Below are positions 40,050 to 50,027 of a stretch of 64,000 nucleotides of DNA, piece after piece (the stretch's first letter is position 1; every line of letters begins with the position of its first letter). The position numbers were made by a program, and so were the translations under genes. The notes below the pieces were generated by a model, which made no database searches, had not been told where the DNA came from, and saw only the letters and a program-made list of their open reading frames with translations. Source of the stretch: an uncultured Collinsella sp. (lineage in GTDB: Bacteria > Actinomycetota > Coriobacteriia > Coriobacteriales > Coriobacteriaceae); NCBI GenBank assembly GCA_900759045.1, contig CAAETU010000048.1, forward strand, positions 1-64,000. Direction: 5' to 3'.

Positions 40050-42380
40050 ATGAACGAGTCTGACACACGGCTTAAACTCATTGATCCTGCGATTATGGAG
40101 TCGTGGGATCGCAATACCCAAGTCTTCACTGAGTATTTCTTTACCAGTGGCGAGATCGTTGTGCGCGGAAGTATGGTCACCCGTAAAGACAAGAAGAAGG
40201 CTGACTACCTTCTGATGTATGCTCCGGGCATCCCTATCGCAATCGTCGAGGCTAAGGATACGGAGCACACCGTTGATGCCGGTCTCCAACAGGGGATGGG
40301 ATATGCCCAGCTGCTCGATATTCCGTTTGCGTACAGCTCAAACGGAAAGGGTTTTGTTGAGCACGATTTTCTTACCGGGAAAGAGCGCACTCTTGCCATG
40401 GACGAGTTTCCCGCTCCGGCGGAACTTTGGACACGATACTCAAAAGCTAAGGGGCTTGAACATCCGTATAGCCAGGAGATTGTGACCGCTCCGTATTACC
40501 AGGAGCACGGCGGCAATCATCCTCGCTACTATCAGTGCATCGCCATCAATCGTACGCTTGAAGCTATTGCGCGAGGTAAGAATCGCATCTTGCTCGTTAT
40601 GGCAACGGGAACGGGAAAGACTTTTACGGCTTTTCAAATCGTTCATCGCTTGCGACAGACTACCGAGGTTCGTAAGGTTCTCTATCTGGCGGACCGCAAT
40701 ATTCTCGTCGATCAGACTATAGACGGCGATTTCAAGCCTCTCAAGAGGGTTACAACCAAGGTCGTAGGTCGAAAGCTCGATTCTGCTTACGAGGTCTATT
40801 TCTCGCTCTACCAACAGCTTGTTGGAGAAAACGGTGAAGAAATATTCCGCGAGTTCGACTCGGAATTCTTCGATTTGATTATCGTAGACGAGTGCCATCG
40901 CGGAAGCGCCGCGGCGGACTCCGCATGGCGTAAAGTACTCGAGTATTTCAATTGCGCAATTCAAATCGGAATGACGGCCACGCCAAAGGAGACTGAAGAG
41001 GTTTCAAACATTACCTACTTCGGCGAACCTGTCTATACCTACTCCCTTAAACAGGGTATCGAGGATGGCTTTCTTGCCCCGTATAAAGTTATTCGCCCTA
41101 AGCTGAACGTCGACATTTACGGATACCGTACTGAGGAAGGCGCCGTGGATGATCGCGGCGAAACTCTGCCCAAACGTGTTTTCGAGAAGCAGGACTTCGA
41201 CAGCGAGATCGTCATCAAAGAGCGCTACGAGGAAGTTGCCAAGCGGATAACTCAATTTCTAAAGGAGACGGATCGTTACTCCAAGACCATAGTCTTTTGC
41301 GTTGACATCGAGCATGCCGAAAACATGCGACGTGCCCTTGTAAACGAGAACGCCGATATCGTAAGAGATCACCCCACCTACATCATGAAGATTACGGGTG
41401 ACGACAGGGAAGGTAAGGCTCAGTTAGATAACTTCATCGACCCCGACGAGAAATACCCGACCATCGTTACGACTTCGAAGCTTCTCACCACTGGCGTTAA
41501 TTGCAAGACGTGTAAGGTAGTCGTGCTCGACAACAAGTTCGGTGAGCACGGAATGACGGAGTTCAAGCAGATTATCGGCCGCGGAACCCGTATCTGTGAG
41601 GACTACGACAAACTCTATTTCACTATCCTCGATTTTCGTGACGCATCGCGTTTGTTCGCAGATCCCGAGTTCGATGGTGAGCCTGTTGTTGTGTTTGAGC
41701 CTAATCCGGGTGACCCCATTGCGGACCCGGGTCCCGGCGGCAATGGCGGCAGCCCCGTCCCGCCTCCGCCTCCGATCGTAGACCCACCCGTATTACCGCC
41801 GGACGATCCGTCCTCCCATGTGAAATATCACGTTCATGGGGCCGACGTCTATGTAGTGTCGGAGATGGTGCAGTATTACTCCTCCGATGGCCTTCTTGTA
41901 ACTGAGAGCCTTAAGGACTATACGCGAAAAAACATCCTTGGCGAATACGACACTCTTGACCACTTCCTAGCGGCGTGGAACTCTGAACATAAAAAGCAAG
42001 CGATTATCGATGAGCTGCGCGCACGTGGCGTATTCCTGGATGAGCTGCGGCTCGAGACTGGACAGGAGCAAATGAGCGACTTTGACCTCATTTGCCATAT
42101 TGCTTACGACCAGAGACCTCTTACGCGCAGCGAGAGAGCCAATAGCGTCAAGAAGAAGGGCGTGCTTTATGAGTATGCCGGCGTCGCGCGCGAGGTCCTT
42201 GAAGCACTTCTCGATAAATATGCGACGTCGAACCTCGTAGACTTGGACGATACCCATGTCCTCGACCTCGAAGAATTCCGTCGGTTTGGCAGCCCAATGA
42301 AGATCGTCGCCGCATTCGGCGGCAAACAACAGTACATTCAGGCAGCGCAGATGCTCGAGGACGAGCTCTATATCGCATAG
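40050..42380 (+). CDS. hsdR: Type I restriction enzyme, R subunit (HsdR)
   Basis: 776-residue motor and nuclease subunit. The N-terminal nuclease region has IVEAKD, a PD-(D/E)xK element, near residue 67. The helicase follows, with MATGTGKTFTAF (Walker A, near 186), DECHRG (Walker B), TATP, and later motifs including IGRGTRI. A Gly/Pro-rich linker (PNPGDPIADPGPGGNG and a run of prolines) at about 550-590 joins it to the C-terminal domain, as in EcoEI-like R subunits. It is the first gene of hsdR-hsdM-hsdS. Base composition is lower in GC than the housekeeping genes, a sign of transfer. Confidence 0.93.
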   Translation: MNESDTRLKLIDPAIMESWDRNTQVFTEYFFTSGEIVVRGSMVTRKDKKKADYLLMYAPGIPIAIVEAKDTEHTVDAGLQQGMGYAQLLDIPFAYSSNGKGFVEHDFLTGKERTLAMDEFPAPAELWTRYSKAKGLEHPYSQEIVTAPYYQEHGGNHPRYYQCIAINRTLEAIARGKNRILLVMATGTGKTFTAFQIVHRLRQTTEVRKVLYLADRNILVDQTIDGDFKPLKRVTTKVVGRKLDSAYEVYFSLYQQLVGENGEEIFREFDSEFFDLIIVDECHRGSAAADSAWRKVLEYFNCAIQIGMTATPKETEEVSNITYFGEPVYTYSLKQGIEDGFLAPYKVIRPKLNVDIYGYRTEEGAVDDRGETLPKRVFEKQDFDSEIVIKERYEEVAKRITQFLKETDRYSKTIVFCVDIEHAENMRRALVNENADIVRDHPTYIMKITGDDREGKAQLDNFIDPDEKYPTIVTTSKLLTTGVNCKTCKVVVLDNKFGEHGMTEFKQIIGRGTRICEDYDKLYFTILDFRDASRLFADPEFDGEPVVVFEPNPGDPIADPGPGGNGGSPVPPPPPIVDPPVLPPDDPSSHVKYHVHGADVYVVSEMVQYYSSDGLLVTESLKDYTRKNILGEYDTLDHFLAAWNSEHKKQAIIDELRARGVFLDELRLETGQEQMSDFDLICHIAYDQRPLTRSERANSVKKKGVLYEYAGVAREVLEALLDKYATSNLVDLDDTHVLDLEEFRRFGSPMKIVAAFGGKQQYIQAAQMLEDELYIA

Positions 42381-42399
42381 AGAAAGGTAACGATAGCAA

Positions 42400-43878
42400 A
42401 TGGCACTGGGATCTCTTGTAAAGACCCTGCAGAACATCATGCGTAAAGACGCCGGCATCAATGGCGATGCACAGCGCATTGAGCAAATGACCTGGCTTTT
42501 CTTCCTCAAGATCTACGATGCTAAGGAGCAGGAGTGGGAGTTTCACGATGACTCCTATCAATCCATCATCCCCGAGCGTCTGCGCTGGCACAGCTGGGCG
42601 CATGATGCGAAGGACGGCAAGGCGCTTACCGGCGATGAGCTCCTCGATTTTGTAAACAACGATCTCTTCAAGACTCTCGAGAGCTTAGAGCTTGCACCTG
42701 AGGCACCCCTGTGTCACGTCGTCGTTAAGGCGGCCTTTACTGACGCTAACAACTACATGAAAGATGGCATCCTGCTTCGTCAGGTCGTCAATGAGATTGA
42801 CGAGGCGGTTGACTTTACCGAGTACAAAGAGCGCCACGCTTTCGGCGAAATTTACGAGACCATCCTTAAAGACTTGCAGTCCGCGGGCAATGCCGGTGAG
42901 TTTTACACGCCCCGAGCGGTGACCGACTTTATGGCCCGAGCACTTGCGCCCAAGCTCGGTGAGACCGTGGCTGACTTTGCTTGCGGCACAGGCGGCTTTT
43001 TGACGAGCGCCCTCAACATCCTCCGCGACCAGATAGAGACTCCGGCTGATCGCGTGGCCTACACGAGCTCGGTTTATGGCATCGAGAAGAAACAACTGCC
43101 CTATCTGTTGTGCATAACCAACATGCTGCTACACGACATCGACAACCCCAAGGTCTTTCACGATAACTCGCTTGAAAAAGATGTTCGCGAATGGAAGCAC
43201 AAGCCTGATGGCCAGTTTGATGTCGTACTCATGAATCCCCCCTATGGAGGATCTGAAAGCGCGTCAGTGCAAAACAACTTCCCTGTTGCGCTCCGTAGCT
43301 CCGAAACTGCGGATCTATTCCTTGGACTCATCCTTTATCGTCTTAAGCGAGGCGGCCGCGCTGCTGTCATCATTCCGGATGGCTTTCTCTTTGGCCAGGA
43401 TAGCGCGAAGACGGAGATTAAGCGTCGCCTGCTTGAGGATATGAACCTGCATACTGTTTTGCGCCTTCCGCAGAGCGTTTTCGCTCCCTACACGAGCATC
43501 ACTACCAACGTTCTGTTCTTCGATAATTCCGGGGCTTCTGAGGGCGTCTGGTTCTATCGCATGGATATGCCCGAGGGATATAAGCACTTTTCTAAGACTA
43601 AGCCCATTAGGCTCGAACATTTTGCACCTGTAAAGGAATGGTGGGAGAACCGTCGAGATATCGAGGAAGATGGTAATCCCAAGGCAAAGTTCTATACAGT
43701 CGACGAGTTGCGAGACGGCGGCTTCAATCTTGATTTGTGTGGCTATCCACACGAGGAAGAAGAGATTTTGCCGCCCGACGAGCTGATTAGGAGCTACAAA
43801 GAAGAGCGCGCTAAGCTCGACGCCGAGATTGACCAGAAGTTGGCTCGAATTTGCGAGATTCTTGGGATTGAGGCGTAG
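42400..43878 (+). CDS. hsdM: Type I DNA methyltransferase, M subunit (HsdM)
   Basis: 492-residue N6-adenine methyltransferase subunit. It has the N-terminal HsdM domain (about 1-130), the S-adenosylmethionine motif DFACGTGGFL near 194 and the catalytic NPPYGG near 278. A C-terminal helical region follows (EERAKLDAEIDQKLARICEIL). With HsdS it would methylate the target sequence and protect host DNA. It starts 20 bases after hsdR and its stop is directly followed by hsdS. Confidence 0.94.
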   Translation: MALGSLVKTLQNIMRKDAGINGDAQRIEQMTWLFFLKIYDAKEQEWEFHDDSYQSIIPERLRWHSWAHDAKDGKALTGDELLDFVNNDLFKTLESLELAPEAPLCHVVVKAAFTDANNYMKDGILLRQVVNEIDEAVDFTEYKERHAFGEIYETILKDLQSAGNAGEFYTPRAVTDFMARALAPKLGETVADFACGTGGFLTSALNILRDQIETPADRVAYTSSVYGIEKKQLPYLLCITNMLLHDIDNPKVFHDNSLEKDVREWKHKPDGQFDVVLMNPPYGGSESASVQNNFPVALRSSETADLFLGLILYRLKRGGRAAVIIPDGFLFGQDSAKTEIKRRLLEDMNLHTVLRLPQSVFAPYTSITTNVLFFDNSGASEGVWFYRMDMPEGYKHFSKTKPIRLEHFAPVKEWWENRRDIEEDGNPKAKFYTVDELRDGGFNLDLCGYPHEEEEILPPDELIRSYKEERAKLDAEIDQKLARICEILGIEA

Positions 43879-45444
43879 ATGAAGGCAAAAGACCTGAAGA
43901 ACTCAATTCTGCAAATGGCGGTCGAGGGCAAGCTTGTGCCGCAGGATCCGAACGACGAGCCTGCCAGCGTCCTTCTCGAACGCATCCGTGAAGAGAGGCA
44001 TAAGCTTATCGCTGAGGGTAAGGCCAAGTTCTCTAAAGGCGGGGAGAGCATTATCTATATCGGTTCCGATGGCTCCCCCTATGAGAAGAGGGTGGATGCC
44101 AAGGGTCGCGTGACTAGCGATAAGTGCATCGCGAACGAAGTGCCGTTTGAGGAACTGCCCGAGGGGTGGGCTTGGGCAAGGCTAGAAGATTGCTGCAACG
44201 CCATTGTTGACTGCCCCCACTCAACGCCTAGCTATCTCGCCGTTGAAACAGGCTACTCGGCGATTGATACAAATTGCATGGATGATAACTGGCACCTAAC
44301 GGGATTGCGTTCATTGTCGCGGGAATCCTATGAGAAAAGGACGAAGCGATATGTTCCGCAAGCTGGCGACATTATTTTTTCTCGTGAGGGCTCGATTGGA
44401 CGCTCGGTTATTCTGCATGAAGGAAATACCTGCCTTGGCCAGCGAGTGATGCTTCTCAGCTGTAACGAAGTGCTGTTGTTTAATAAGTACTGTCAAGTCG
44501 CGCTTTCCTCGCCTTATGCATGGAGGCTATATCGTGCTGCAAATATCGGAACGGGCGTAAAGCACATCAATGTTTCAATGATTAAGACGCTGCTTCTCCC
44601 CCTCCCGCCCCTCGCCGAGCAGCGCCGCATCGTCGAGCGCGTCGGCGAGCTCATGCCCCTGGTCGAGGAGTACGGCGGGCTCGAGGACGCCCGCGAGGCG
44701 CTCGACGCCGCGCTGCCCGGCCGCCTGCGCAAATCCGTGCTGCAGCTGGCGGTGCGGGGCGGGCTGGTGCCCCAGGACCCCGCAGACGAGCCCGCGAGCA
44801 CCCTGCTCGAGCGCATTCGCGGGCAGCGCCGAGAGCTCGTCGCCGAGAAGAAGATGAAGGCTCCGAAGGGCGGCGAGTCGATCATCTTCGCCGGTTCCGA
44901 TGGCCGCCGCTATGAGAAGAGGGTGGACGCAAAGGGCCGCGAGTCCGAGCCAGTCTGCATCGAGGACGAGATCCCGTTCGAGACACCCGAGGGCTGGGAG
45001 TGGGCGAGACTGGGGTCGGTTTTCTCTATGCAGGCTGGCAAGAATATCAAGGCATCACTTTTGTCTGATATTCAGACTGAAAACACTCCATATCCTTGTT
45101 TTGGGGGAAATGGGGTCCGTGGCTTTGTTGCTAAACCCAACGCAAGTGGCGATTTTCCAATAATCGGGCGTCAAGGTGCCCTTTGCGGGAATGTAAGACG
45201 AGCATCCGGTGACTTCTATGCGACGGAGCATGCGGTCATTGTCCGTTGCTTTCTTGACGCGAATATTGCATGGGCCTGTTTGTTTCTAAACGCGCTTAAT
45301 TTGAACCAGTATGCAACTGCGACAGCACAGCCGGGGCTGGCCGTATCCAAGATATCCGAAGTCTTGATTCCCATTCCGCCCCTGGCCGAACAGCGCCGAA
45401 TTGTCGAGCGTTTCGACATGTTGGAGCCACTCGTTACCAATTAA
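43879..45444 (+). CDS. hsdS: Type I specificity subunit, expressed copy (HsdS)
   Basis: 521-residue DNA-recognition subunit with two target-recognition domains. An N-terminal conserved segment (1-95) is followed by the first recognition domain (about 96-235), a conserved helical spacer with PPLAEQRRIVERVGELMPLVEEYGG and RLRKSVLQLAVRGGLVPQD, the second recognition domain (about 375-500) and a final PPLAEQRRIVERF. The conserved parts are much more GC-rich than the recognition domains. A second, inverted hsdS shares these parts, so this copy can be altered by inversion. It directly follows hsdM. Confidence 0.93.
   Translation: MKAKDLKNSILQMAVEGKLVPQDPNDEPASVLLERIREERHKLIAEGKAKFSKGGESIIYIGSDGSPYEKRVDAKGRVTSDKCIANEVPFEELPEGWAWARLEDCCNAIVDCPHSTPSYLAVETGYSAIDTNCMDDNWHLTGLRSLSRESYEKRTKRYVPQAGDIIFSREGSIGRSVILHEGNTCLGQRVMLLSCNEVLLFNKYCQVALSSPYAWRLYRAANIGTGVKHINVSMIKTLLLPLPPLAEQRRIVERVGELMPLVEEYGGLEDAREALDAALPGRLRKSVLQLAVRGGLVPQDPADEPASTLLERIRGQRRELVAEKKMKAPKGGESIIFAGSDGRRYEKRVDAKGRESEPVCIEDEIPFETPEGWEWARLGSVFSMQAGKNIKASLLSDIQTENTPYPCFGGNGVRGFVAKPNASGDFPIIGRQGALCGNVRRASGDFYATEHAVIVRCFLDANIAWACLFLNALNLNQYATATAQPGLAVSKISEVLIPIPPLAEQRRIVERFDMLEPLVTN
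44059..44183 (+). repeat. hsdS inverted repeat 1, left copy
   Basis: 125 bases inside the expressed hsdS, before its first recognition domain. They match the complement of 47557-47681 with about three mismatches. Recombination between the two would exchange both recognition domains. Confidence 0.85.
44605..45017 (+). repeat. hsdS inverted repeat 2, left copy
   Basis: About 410 bases coding for the central conserved region of hsdS match the complement of 46726-47137 with scattered differences. The last 32 bases (44986-45017) match 46726-46757 perfectly, right at the border of the second recognition domain. Confidence 0.85.
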
Positions 45445-46228
45445 TTGCCTTATTAACTGCGGCGCGCTGTTCATTGGCGGTGCGCCGCAGATAGATTCGT
45501 GTCGTCTCGATGCTCTCGTGCCCCATTAGGTCAGCGAGCAGCGAAATGTCTGGATTACGTTCGATAAAGTTCTTTGCGAATAGGTGCCTAAACGAATGGG
45601 GATAAACGACGTCTTGGTCGACGCCATAGCGTAAGGCCGCTCGTTTCAGCCCCATAGATATTCCACGCGAAGTGATCGCGTTGTCGTTTTTGCCTGGAAA
45701 CAGAAGACCGTTCATTGAACCGGCTTTCCATGTAATACTTTCCTGGCGCAAAGAGTCAGGAATCCAAATCCTCCTGAGCTTTTGGCCTTTTGAAACGATG
45801 TCCATATATCCAGCGATTACGTGTTCCACTTTAAACTGTCTTAGTTCACTTACTCGCGCACCGGTACATCCAAGAAAGCGGACAATAAAATACCAAAACC
45901 AGTCACCGTCTTGTTTCAGACCATCGATTAACTGAACGTACTGTTCGTTACTGATGACATTGTCGAGAAATGGTTTCTGCTGAATTCGTACTCCCCTTAG
46001 TCTTATCCCGTCGAATGCGATGTAATCCAAGTAGACGTTGATAGCTCCGATTCGGTTGTTTGCGGTCTTCGGTGCAAACGAGGAAACCAGCCACTCCTTG
46101 TGGTTAAGGAGCGACTGATTTGTGAGTTGTGCTACCTTTTCGAGAAGTTGTTCGCTTGCGAACACGTATGATTCAACAGTGTTTTGTGCGTAACCTTTTT
46201 CCTGGAGATATCGAGCAAATGACTTCAT
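45434..46228 (-). CDS. Tyrosine recombinase of the hsdS inversion system
   Basis: 264-residue phage-integrase family recombinase. The N-terminal core-binding domain (about 1-95) begins MKSFARYLQEKGYAQNTVES. The catalytic domain has the arginine in CTGARVSELR, a lysine region KGQKLRRIWIP, the HSFRHLFAK box, a second histidine in GHESIETTRIYL and the nucleophile tyrosine there. The frame continues upstream, but AAAGGAAGG precedes the ATG at 46228. It lies between two inverted hsdS genes, the usual place for the enzyme that flips them. Its end overlaps the end of hsdS by 11 bases. Confidence 0.9.
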   Translation of the reverse strand: MKSFARYLQEKGYAQNTVESYVFASEQLLEKVAQLTNQSLLNHKEWLVSSFAPKTANNRIGAINVYLDYIAFDGIRLRGVRIQQKPFLDNVISNEQYVQLIDGLKQDGDWFWYFIVRFLGCTGARVSELRQFKVEHVIAGYMDIVSKGQKLRRIWIPDSLRQESITWKAGSMNGLLFPGKNDNAITSRGISMGLKRAALRYGVDQDVVYPHSFRHLFAKNFIERNPDISLLADLMGHESIETTRIYLRRTANEQRAAVNKAINW

Positions 46229-46725
46229 GGCACCTTCCTTTCGTTGGGTGCCATGAAAACAGCTAAAGTGCGTTTGCTGTATAAGTCCTAAAAACTGCAA
46301 CGATACGACGTTGCTCAGCCAGTGGCGGTACAGCAACGAGCCAACGTTTTCCGTCGTCGATTCCAAGCCTCGGCATTTTTACTCCATATGAGCACCCTTT
46401 GGCGTACTTAACAAAATCAGGTTCCATAAGCACTAGCTGCGCATATTCGTTGCTGAATCCAAGAAAATTCAGCGGCAGAATTTCGGAGCTGCAGACCCCA
46501 TCTTCATCAGCAATTACTACCTTGTTAAGGTATGGACGTAATTTGCTATATAGAACCGATCCAGAAGCAAAGACGTGCTTGGTGCTGCCGCTTTCCCCTT
46601 TGACCTTGCGCTTTTTTCGCACAATACTTCCTGAATCCTTTTCAATATCTTCAAGGTCGAGGTTCCAAGCGCCTTCGGCAGCGTCCTTGTAGTCGATATT
46701 CCGACACGCACCAAAGTCACATAGG

Positions 46726-47137
46726 GACCCCAGTCTCGCCCACTCCCAGCCCTCGGGTATCTCGAACGGGATCTCGTCGTCGATGCAGACGGGCTCGGAC
46801 TCGCGGCCCCTGGCGTCAACCCTCTTCTCATAGCGGCGGCCATCGGAACCGGCGAAGATGATCGACTCGCCGCCCTTCGGGGCCTTCATCCTCCCCTCGG
46901 CCACGAGCTGCCGGCGCTGCCCGCGGATGCGCTCGAGCAGGGCGCCGACGGGCTCGTCGGCCGGGTCCTGCGGCGCCAGCCCTCCCCGCACCGCCAGCTG
47001 CAGCACCGACTTCCGCAGGCGGCCGGGCAGAGCGGCGTCCAGCGCCTCGCGGGCGTCCTCGAGCACGCCGTACTCCTCGACCAGGGGCATGAGCTCGTTC
47101 ACCCGCTCGACGATGCGGCGCTGCTCGGCGAGAGGCG
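46726..47137 (-). repeat. hsdS inverted repeat 2, right copy
   Basis: Inverted partner of 44605-45017. It has a perfect 32-base block at 46726-46757. Confidence 0.85.
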
Positions 47138-47556
47138 GAATCGGAAGAAATAGCTCTTTTAGCACTGCTGTTTTGATTCCTTTTGCGGTCGTCCCCGTGG
47201 CATGATCCTTAACTTGAATTTGGAACAGTGGAGATAGAATTATTTGGCAGAACAGGGCATTGTCTGGACCAACTGTGCCGTAATTCTGAAGGGTAATGAC
47301 ACGCTGTCCACAGCTGCAACGTTTCATTTCGCATATCGCGCAATACCCCATCGGGGCTTCGGTTGTAAACAGCAAATCGCCACGGTGGGTCTCTCCGCGA
47401 GACAAGCGTGTTGCATATTCGTCTTCTGAAATATACTCCTCGCGTGTGTAATCAATATAGCCTTGGCGAATGTTGCTCGCAGTCATTAGTCGAACACCTG
47501 AAGGTGATTTGTGAGGTGTTTTACCCCTGTAATCAATGAAGTTATATACGGTTTCC

Positions 47557-47681
47557 AGCCTTGCCCAAGCCCACCCCTCGGGCAGCTCCTCAAACGGCGC
47601 TTCGTTCGCGATGCACTTATCGCTAGTCACGCGACCCTTGGCATCCACCTTCTTCTCATAGGGGGAGCCATCGGAACCGAT
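47557..47681 (-). repeat. hsdS inverted repeat 1, right copy
   Basis: Inverted partner of 44059-44183. Its outer edge at 47681 marks the end of hsdS homology and so the probable outer inversion border. Confidence 0.85.
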
Positions 47682-47836
47682 CAGACGTTCAATTGTGTTC
47701 GCAGCAAGCATTGTAAAATCTAGTGATATGAGCATCCCGGTTGCTTCTGCGCTTCGATGCTCTCGTCTTTAGCGCCCTCCGTTCGGTGGAGGACTGACGG
47801 TAGGTGACGTAAAACAAGAAAAGGGAGCAAACGCAA

Positions 47837-49960
47837 ATGAAAGCAACCGAGGCAAATCTACTCGACCTTATGGGCGTGGCGAAGATGCAGTTCGTCATTC
47901 CCGTGTACCAGCGAGTTTACTCGTGGAGTGTAAAAGAGTGCGAGGTGCTTTGGGATGACGTCATGCGAGCGGGTCGTGATGGCGTATCGCACTTCGTGGG
48001 GTCAATGCTTTATATCCCCGAGTCCGAGAGCTCTGCCACGAGCATTTCGCGCGTGCTTCTGATTGACGGACAGCAGCGCATGACGACGTTTTCGTTGATG
48101 ATTGCAGCTTTGGCTGACTATTTGGAGAGCAACCCCGACAAGGCTGGCTTCCTTGGCGACCTCAAAATCTCGGCGCTGAGGAAAAATTACCTCTTTAACG
48201 ATGACGACTACAACGGTCTGGCACGCTACAAGCTGGTGCTCTCGCAGGACGATAAAGAGACGCTGTTCTCCATCGTGTCTGGGGCTCCCGTGCCAGATGA
48301 AAAATCGGATCGCATTGTCGAGAACCATGCGTTCTTCCGTGAAAAGATGCACGGGAAATCATTCGACCCTGCAAGGCTTTGGGCGGGGCTAAACCGCGTG
48401 CAGGTCATCGACACTAAGCTCACCGCTGGCGTTGATAATGCCCAGCTCATATTTGAGTCCATGAACTCCAAGGGCAAGCCGCTCACGCCCATTGACCTCA
48501 TCCGTAACTACGTTCTAATGTCGCTTCCCAACGACGAACAGACCAAGCTTTATGAGGGTTATTGGCATCCACTCGAGTGCTTGTTCGGAAAAGGCGGCGA
48601 GGACGAGTTCAATGCATTTATCTGGTACTGGCTGTGGCTTAAAGTTCCCAATAGGATGCCGAAGGAGAACGAGGCCTACTACGAGTTTAAGCGCTATTTC
48701 GCCGACGACTACGATGGTGACACCGAGGGCCTGCTTAAGGAGCTGCGCGGGTATGCACATAGATACGCCAGTCTGTTCCTTGGTAAGGAGAAGGACGACG
48801 GACTGCGCCGAGTGTTCGGCAGAATCGTAAGCCTCGACGTGAAGCAGATAAGGCCCCTCTTAATGTTGCTTTATTCGGTTTACGAGGGGAATGGACTAGA
48901 CCGCAATGCGTTTTTACGTATCTGCGAGACTATCGAGTCGTTTCTGTTCAGGCGAGCGGTTTGCGGCAGACTTACCACGGGCCTAAATAATTTCTTTGCC
49001 GGCATGTATCGCAATCTCGAGCAGCAGGACGATATCGAGGAGTACGTTACGGCGATGCTCCTTATCCACAGCAGCGGTATGACCGCATACTTTCCGACAG
49101 ACGAGCATTTTGTCGAGGAGTTTAAGACGCGCGACTGTTACAACCGCTTCTCCAAAAAGCGCTATTACCTGGAGCGCATGGAGAACTGGCACCACCCGAA
49201 GGAGCCCATCTCGGCTGACAATTACCAGATCGAGCATGTCATGCCCCAAACGATCGATGATGTGCACGGCTGGAAGGAATCGCTTGGCGAGAACTGGGAA
49301 GACATCCACGACAGGCTGTGCAACAACTTGGGAAATCTAACGCTGACGGGCTACAACCAGGAGTACTCAAACCGGTCGTTCTCGGACAAGCTCAATCTTC
49401 CTGACGTGGGGCTTAAGTGCAGTCCGCTCTACCTGAACAAGTCGATCGCCTCGCATGAAAAATGGGGTGAGGAAGAGATTGGACAGCGCGCGGACGAGCT
49501 GGCGAAAGAGGCGTGTGAGATATGGAAATATCCCGACCTTCCGGCAGATGTCGTCGACAAGTATCGCCCCTCTCGCGGGGAGTCTGACGAGGCTCCTATC
49601 TGGACTCTGCAGGAGAATCACCCCACCTTTGCCGAAGGTGGGCTCAACCAGAAGCTTTTCGATGAGGTGCGCGAGTCCGTTCTGAGTGGTAACCCTTCGT
49701 GGGAGTCCTACATAGCTAAGTACTATGTAGGCTTCAGGTCGGGCAAGCGAAAACTGCATGCCGTGCTAGAAGGCAGGACCAGCAACGGTGGTTGGATTGC
49801 CGTTGGCTTGGCAAAGAGTGTGGATGATCTAACGGATCCAGAGGACATGTGCCAGGACAAGCGTACGCAGGGTGGATTTGGCCCGGGCTTACCCACTTAC
49901 GTTGCGCTTCGAAATGCCGATGACATTCCTGCGGTGCTCGATCTCATAAAGCAGTGCTAG
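47837..49960 (+). CDS. DUF262/DUF1524 (GmrSD-like) HNH endonuclease family protein
   Basis: 707-residue protein with the DUF262 ParB-like nucleotide-binding fold at the N-terminus (PVYQRVYSW near 22-30; LIDGQQRMTTFS near 80-91). A long helical middle follows, and then an HNH nuclease-type DUF1524 domain (IEHVMPQT near 468, then LGNLTLTGYNQEYSN). A C-terminal domain of about 110 residues (SYIAKYYVGFRSGKRKLHAVLE) is extra. Such proteins act as modification-dependent restriction enzymes (GmrSD) in phage defence. It sits next to the type I system, and AAGGGAGCAAA precedes the start. Confidence 0.85.
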   Translation: MKATEANLLDLMGVAKMQFVIPVYQRVYSWSVKECEVLWDDVMRAGRDGVSHFVGSMLYIPESESSATSISRVLLIDGQQRMTTFSLMIAALADYLESNPDKAGFLGDLKISALRKNYLFNDDDYNGLARYKLVLSQDDKETLFSIVSGAPVPDEKSDRIVENHAFFREKMHGKSFDPARLWAGLNRVQVIDTKLTAGVDNAQLIFESMNSKGKPLTPIDLIRNYVLMSLPNDEQTKLYEGYWHPLECLFGKGGEDEFNAFIWYWLWLKVPNRMPKENEAYYEFKRYFADDYDGDTEGLLKELRGYAHRYASLFLGKEKDDGLRRVFGRIVSLDVKQIRPLLMLLYSVYEGNGLDRNAFLRICETIESFLFRRAVCGRLTTGLNNFFAGMYRNLEQQDDIEEYVTAMLLIHSSGMTAYFPTDEHFVEEFKTRDCYNRFSKKRYYLERMENWHHPKEPISADNYQIEHVMPQTIDDVHGWKESLGENWEDIHDRLCNNLGNLTLTGYNQEYSNRSFSDKLNLPDVGLKCSPLYLNKSIASHEKWGEEEIGQRADELAKEACEIWKYPDLPADVVDKYRPSRGESDEAPIWTLQENHPTFAEGGLNQKLFDEVRESVLSGNPSWESYIAKYYVGFRSGKRKLHAVLEGRTSNGGWIAVGLAKSVDDLTDPEDMCQDKRTQGGFGPGLPTYVALRNADDIPAVLDLIKQC

Positions 49961-49963
49961 GTT

Positions 49964-49995
49964 GAAGGCCGGGAATCTAGTTCCCGGCCCTTGCC
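49964..49995 (+). terminator. Hairpin after the DUF262 gene
   Basis: AGGCCGGGAA pairs with TTCCCGGCCC across TCTAG, starting 3 bases after the stop. The T-run is poor (CCTTGCC), so termination is moderate at best. Confidence 0.55.
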
Positions 49996-50027
49996 AGCTC
50001 AAAATCGTCGATGGCTCGTCCGCCCGT

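Larger units (their letters stand above)
46263..47683 (-). pseudogene. Silent inverted hsdS cassette
   Basis: Reads as an HsdS with two recognition domains unlike those of the expressed gene (first about YNFIDYRGKTPHKSPSGVRL, second about DFGACRNIDYKDAAEGAWN). It lacks the first 55 or so residues (the MKAKDLKNSILQMAVEG segment). Homology with the expressed hsdS starts at 47681, inside the open frame, and there is no ribosome-binding site there. It is best seen as a promoterless storage cassette that can be joined to the expressed hsdS by inversion. If translated, the 46263-47735 frame would be a 490-residue protein. Confidence 0.85.

Noticed and set aside
46263..47735. The second hsdS as an intact, independently expressed gene
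   Set aside because: The N-terminal conserved segment is missing, homology starts inside the frame at 47681, and no ribosome-binding site is present.
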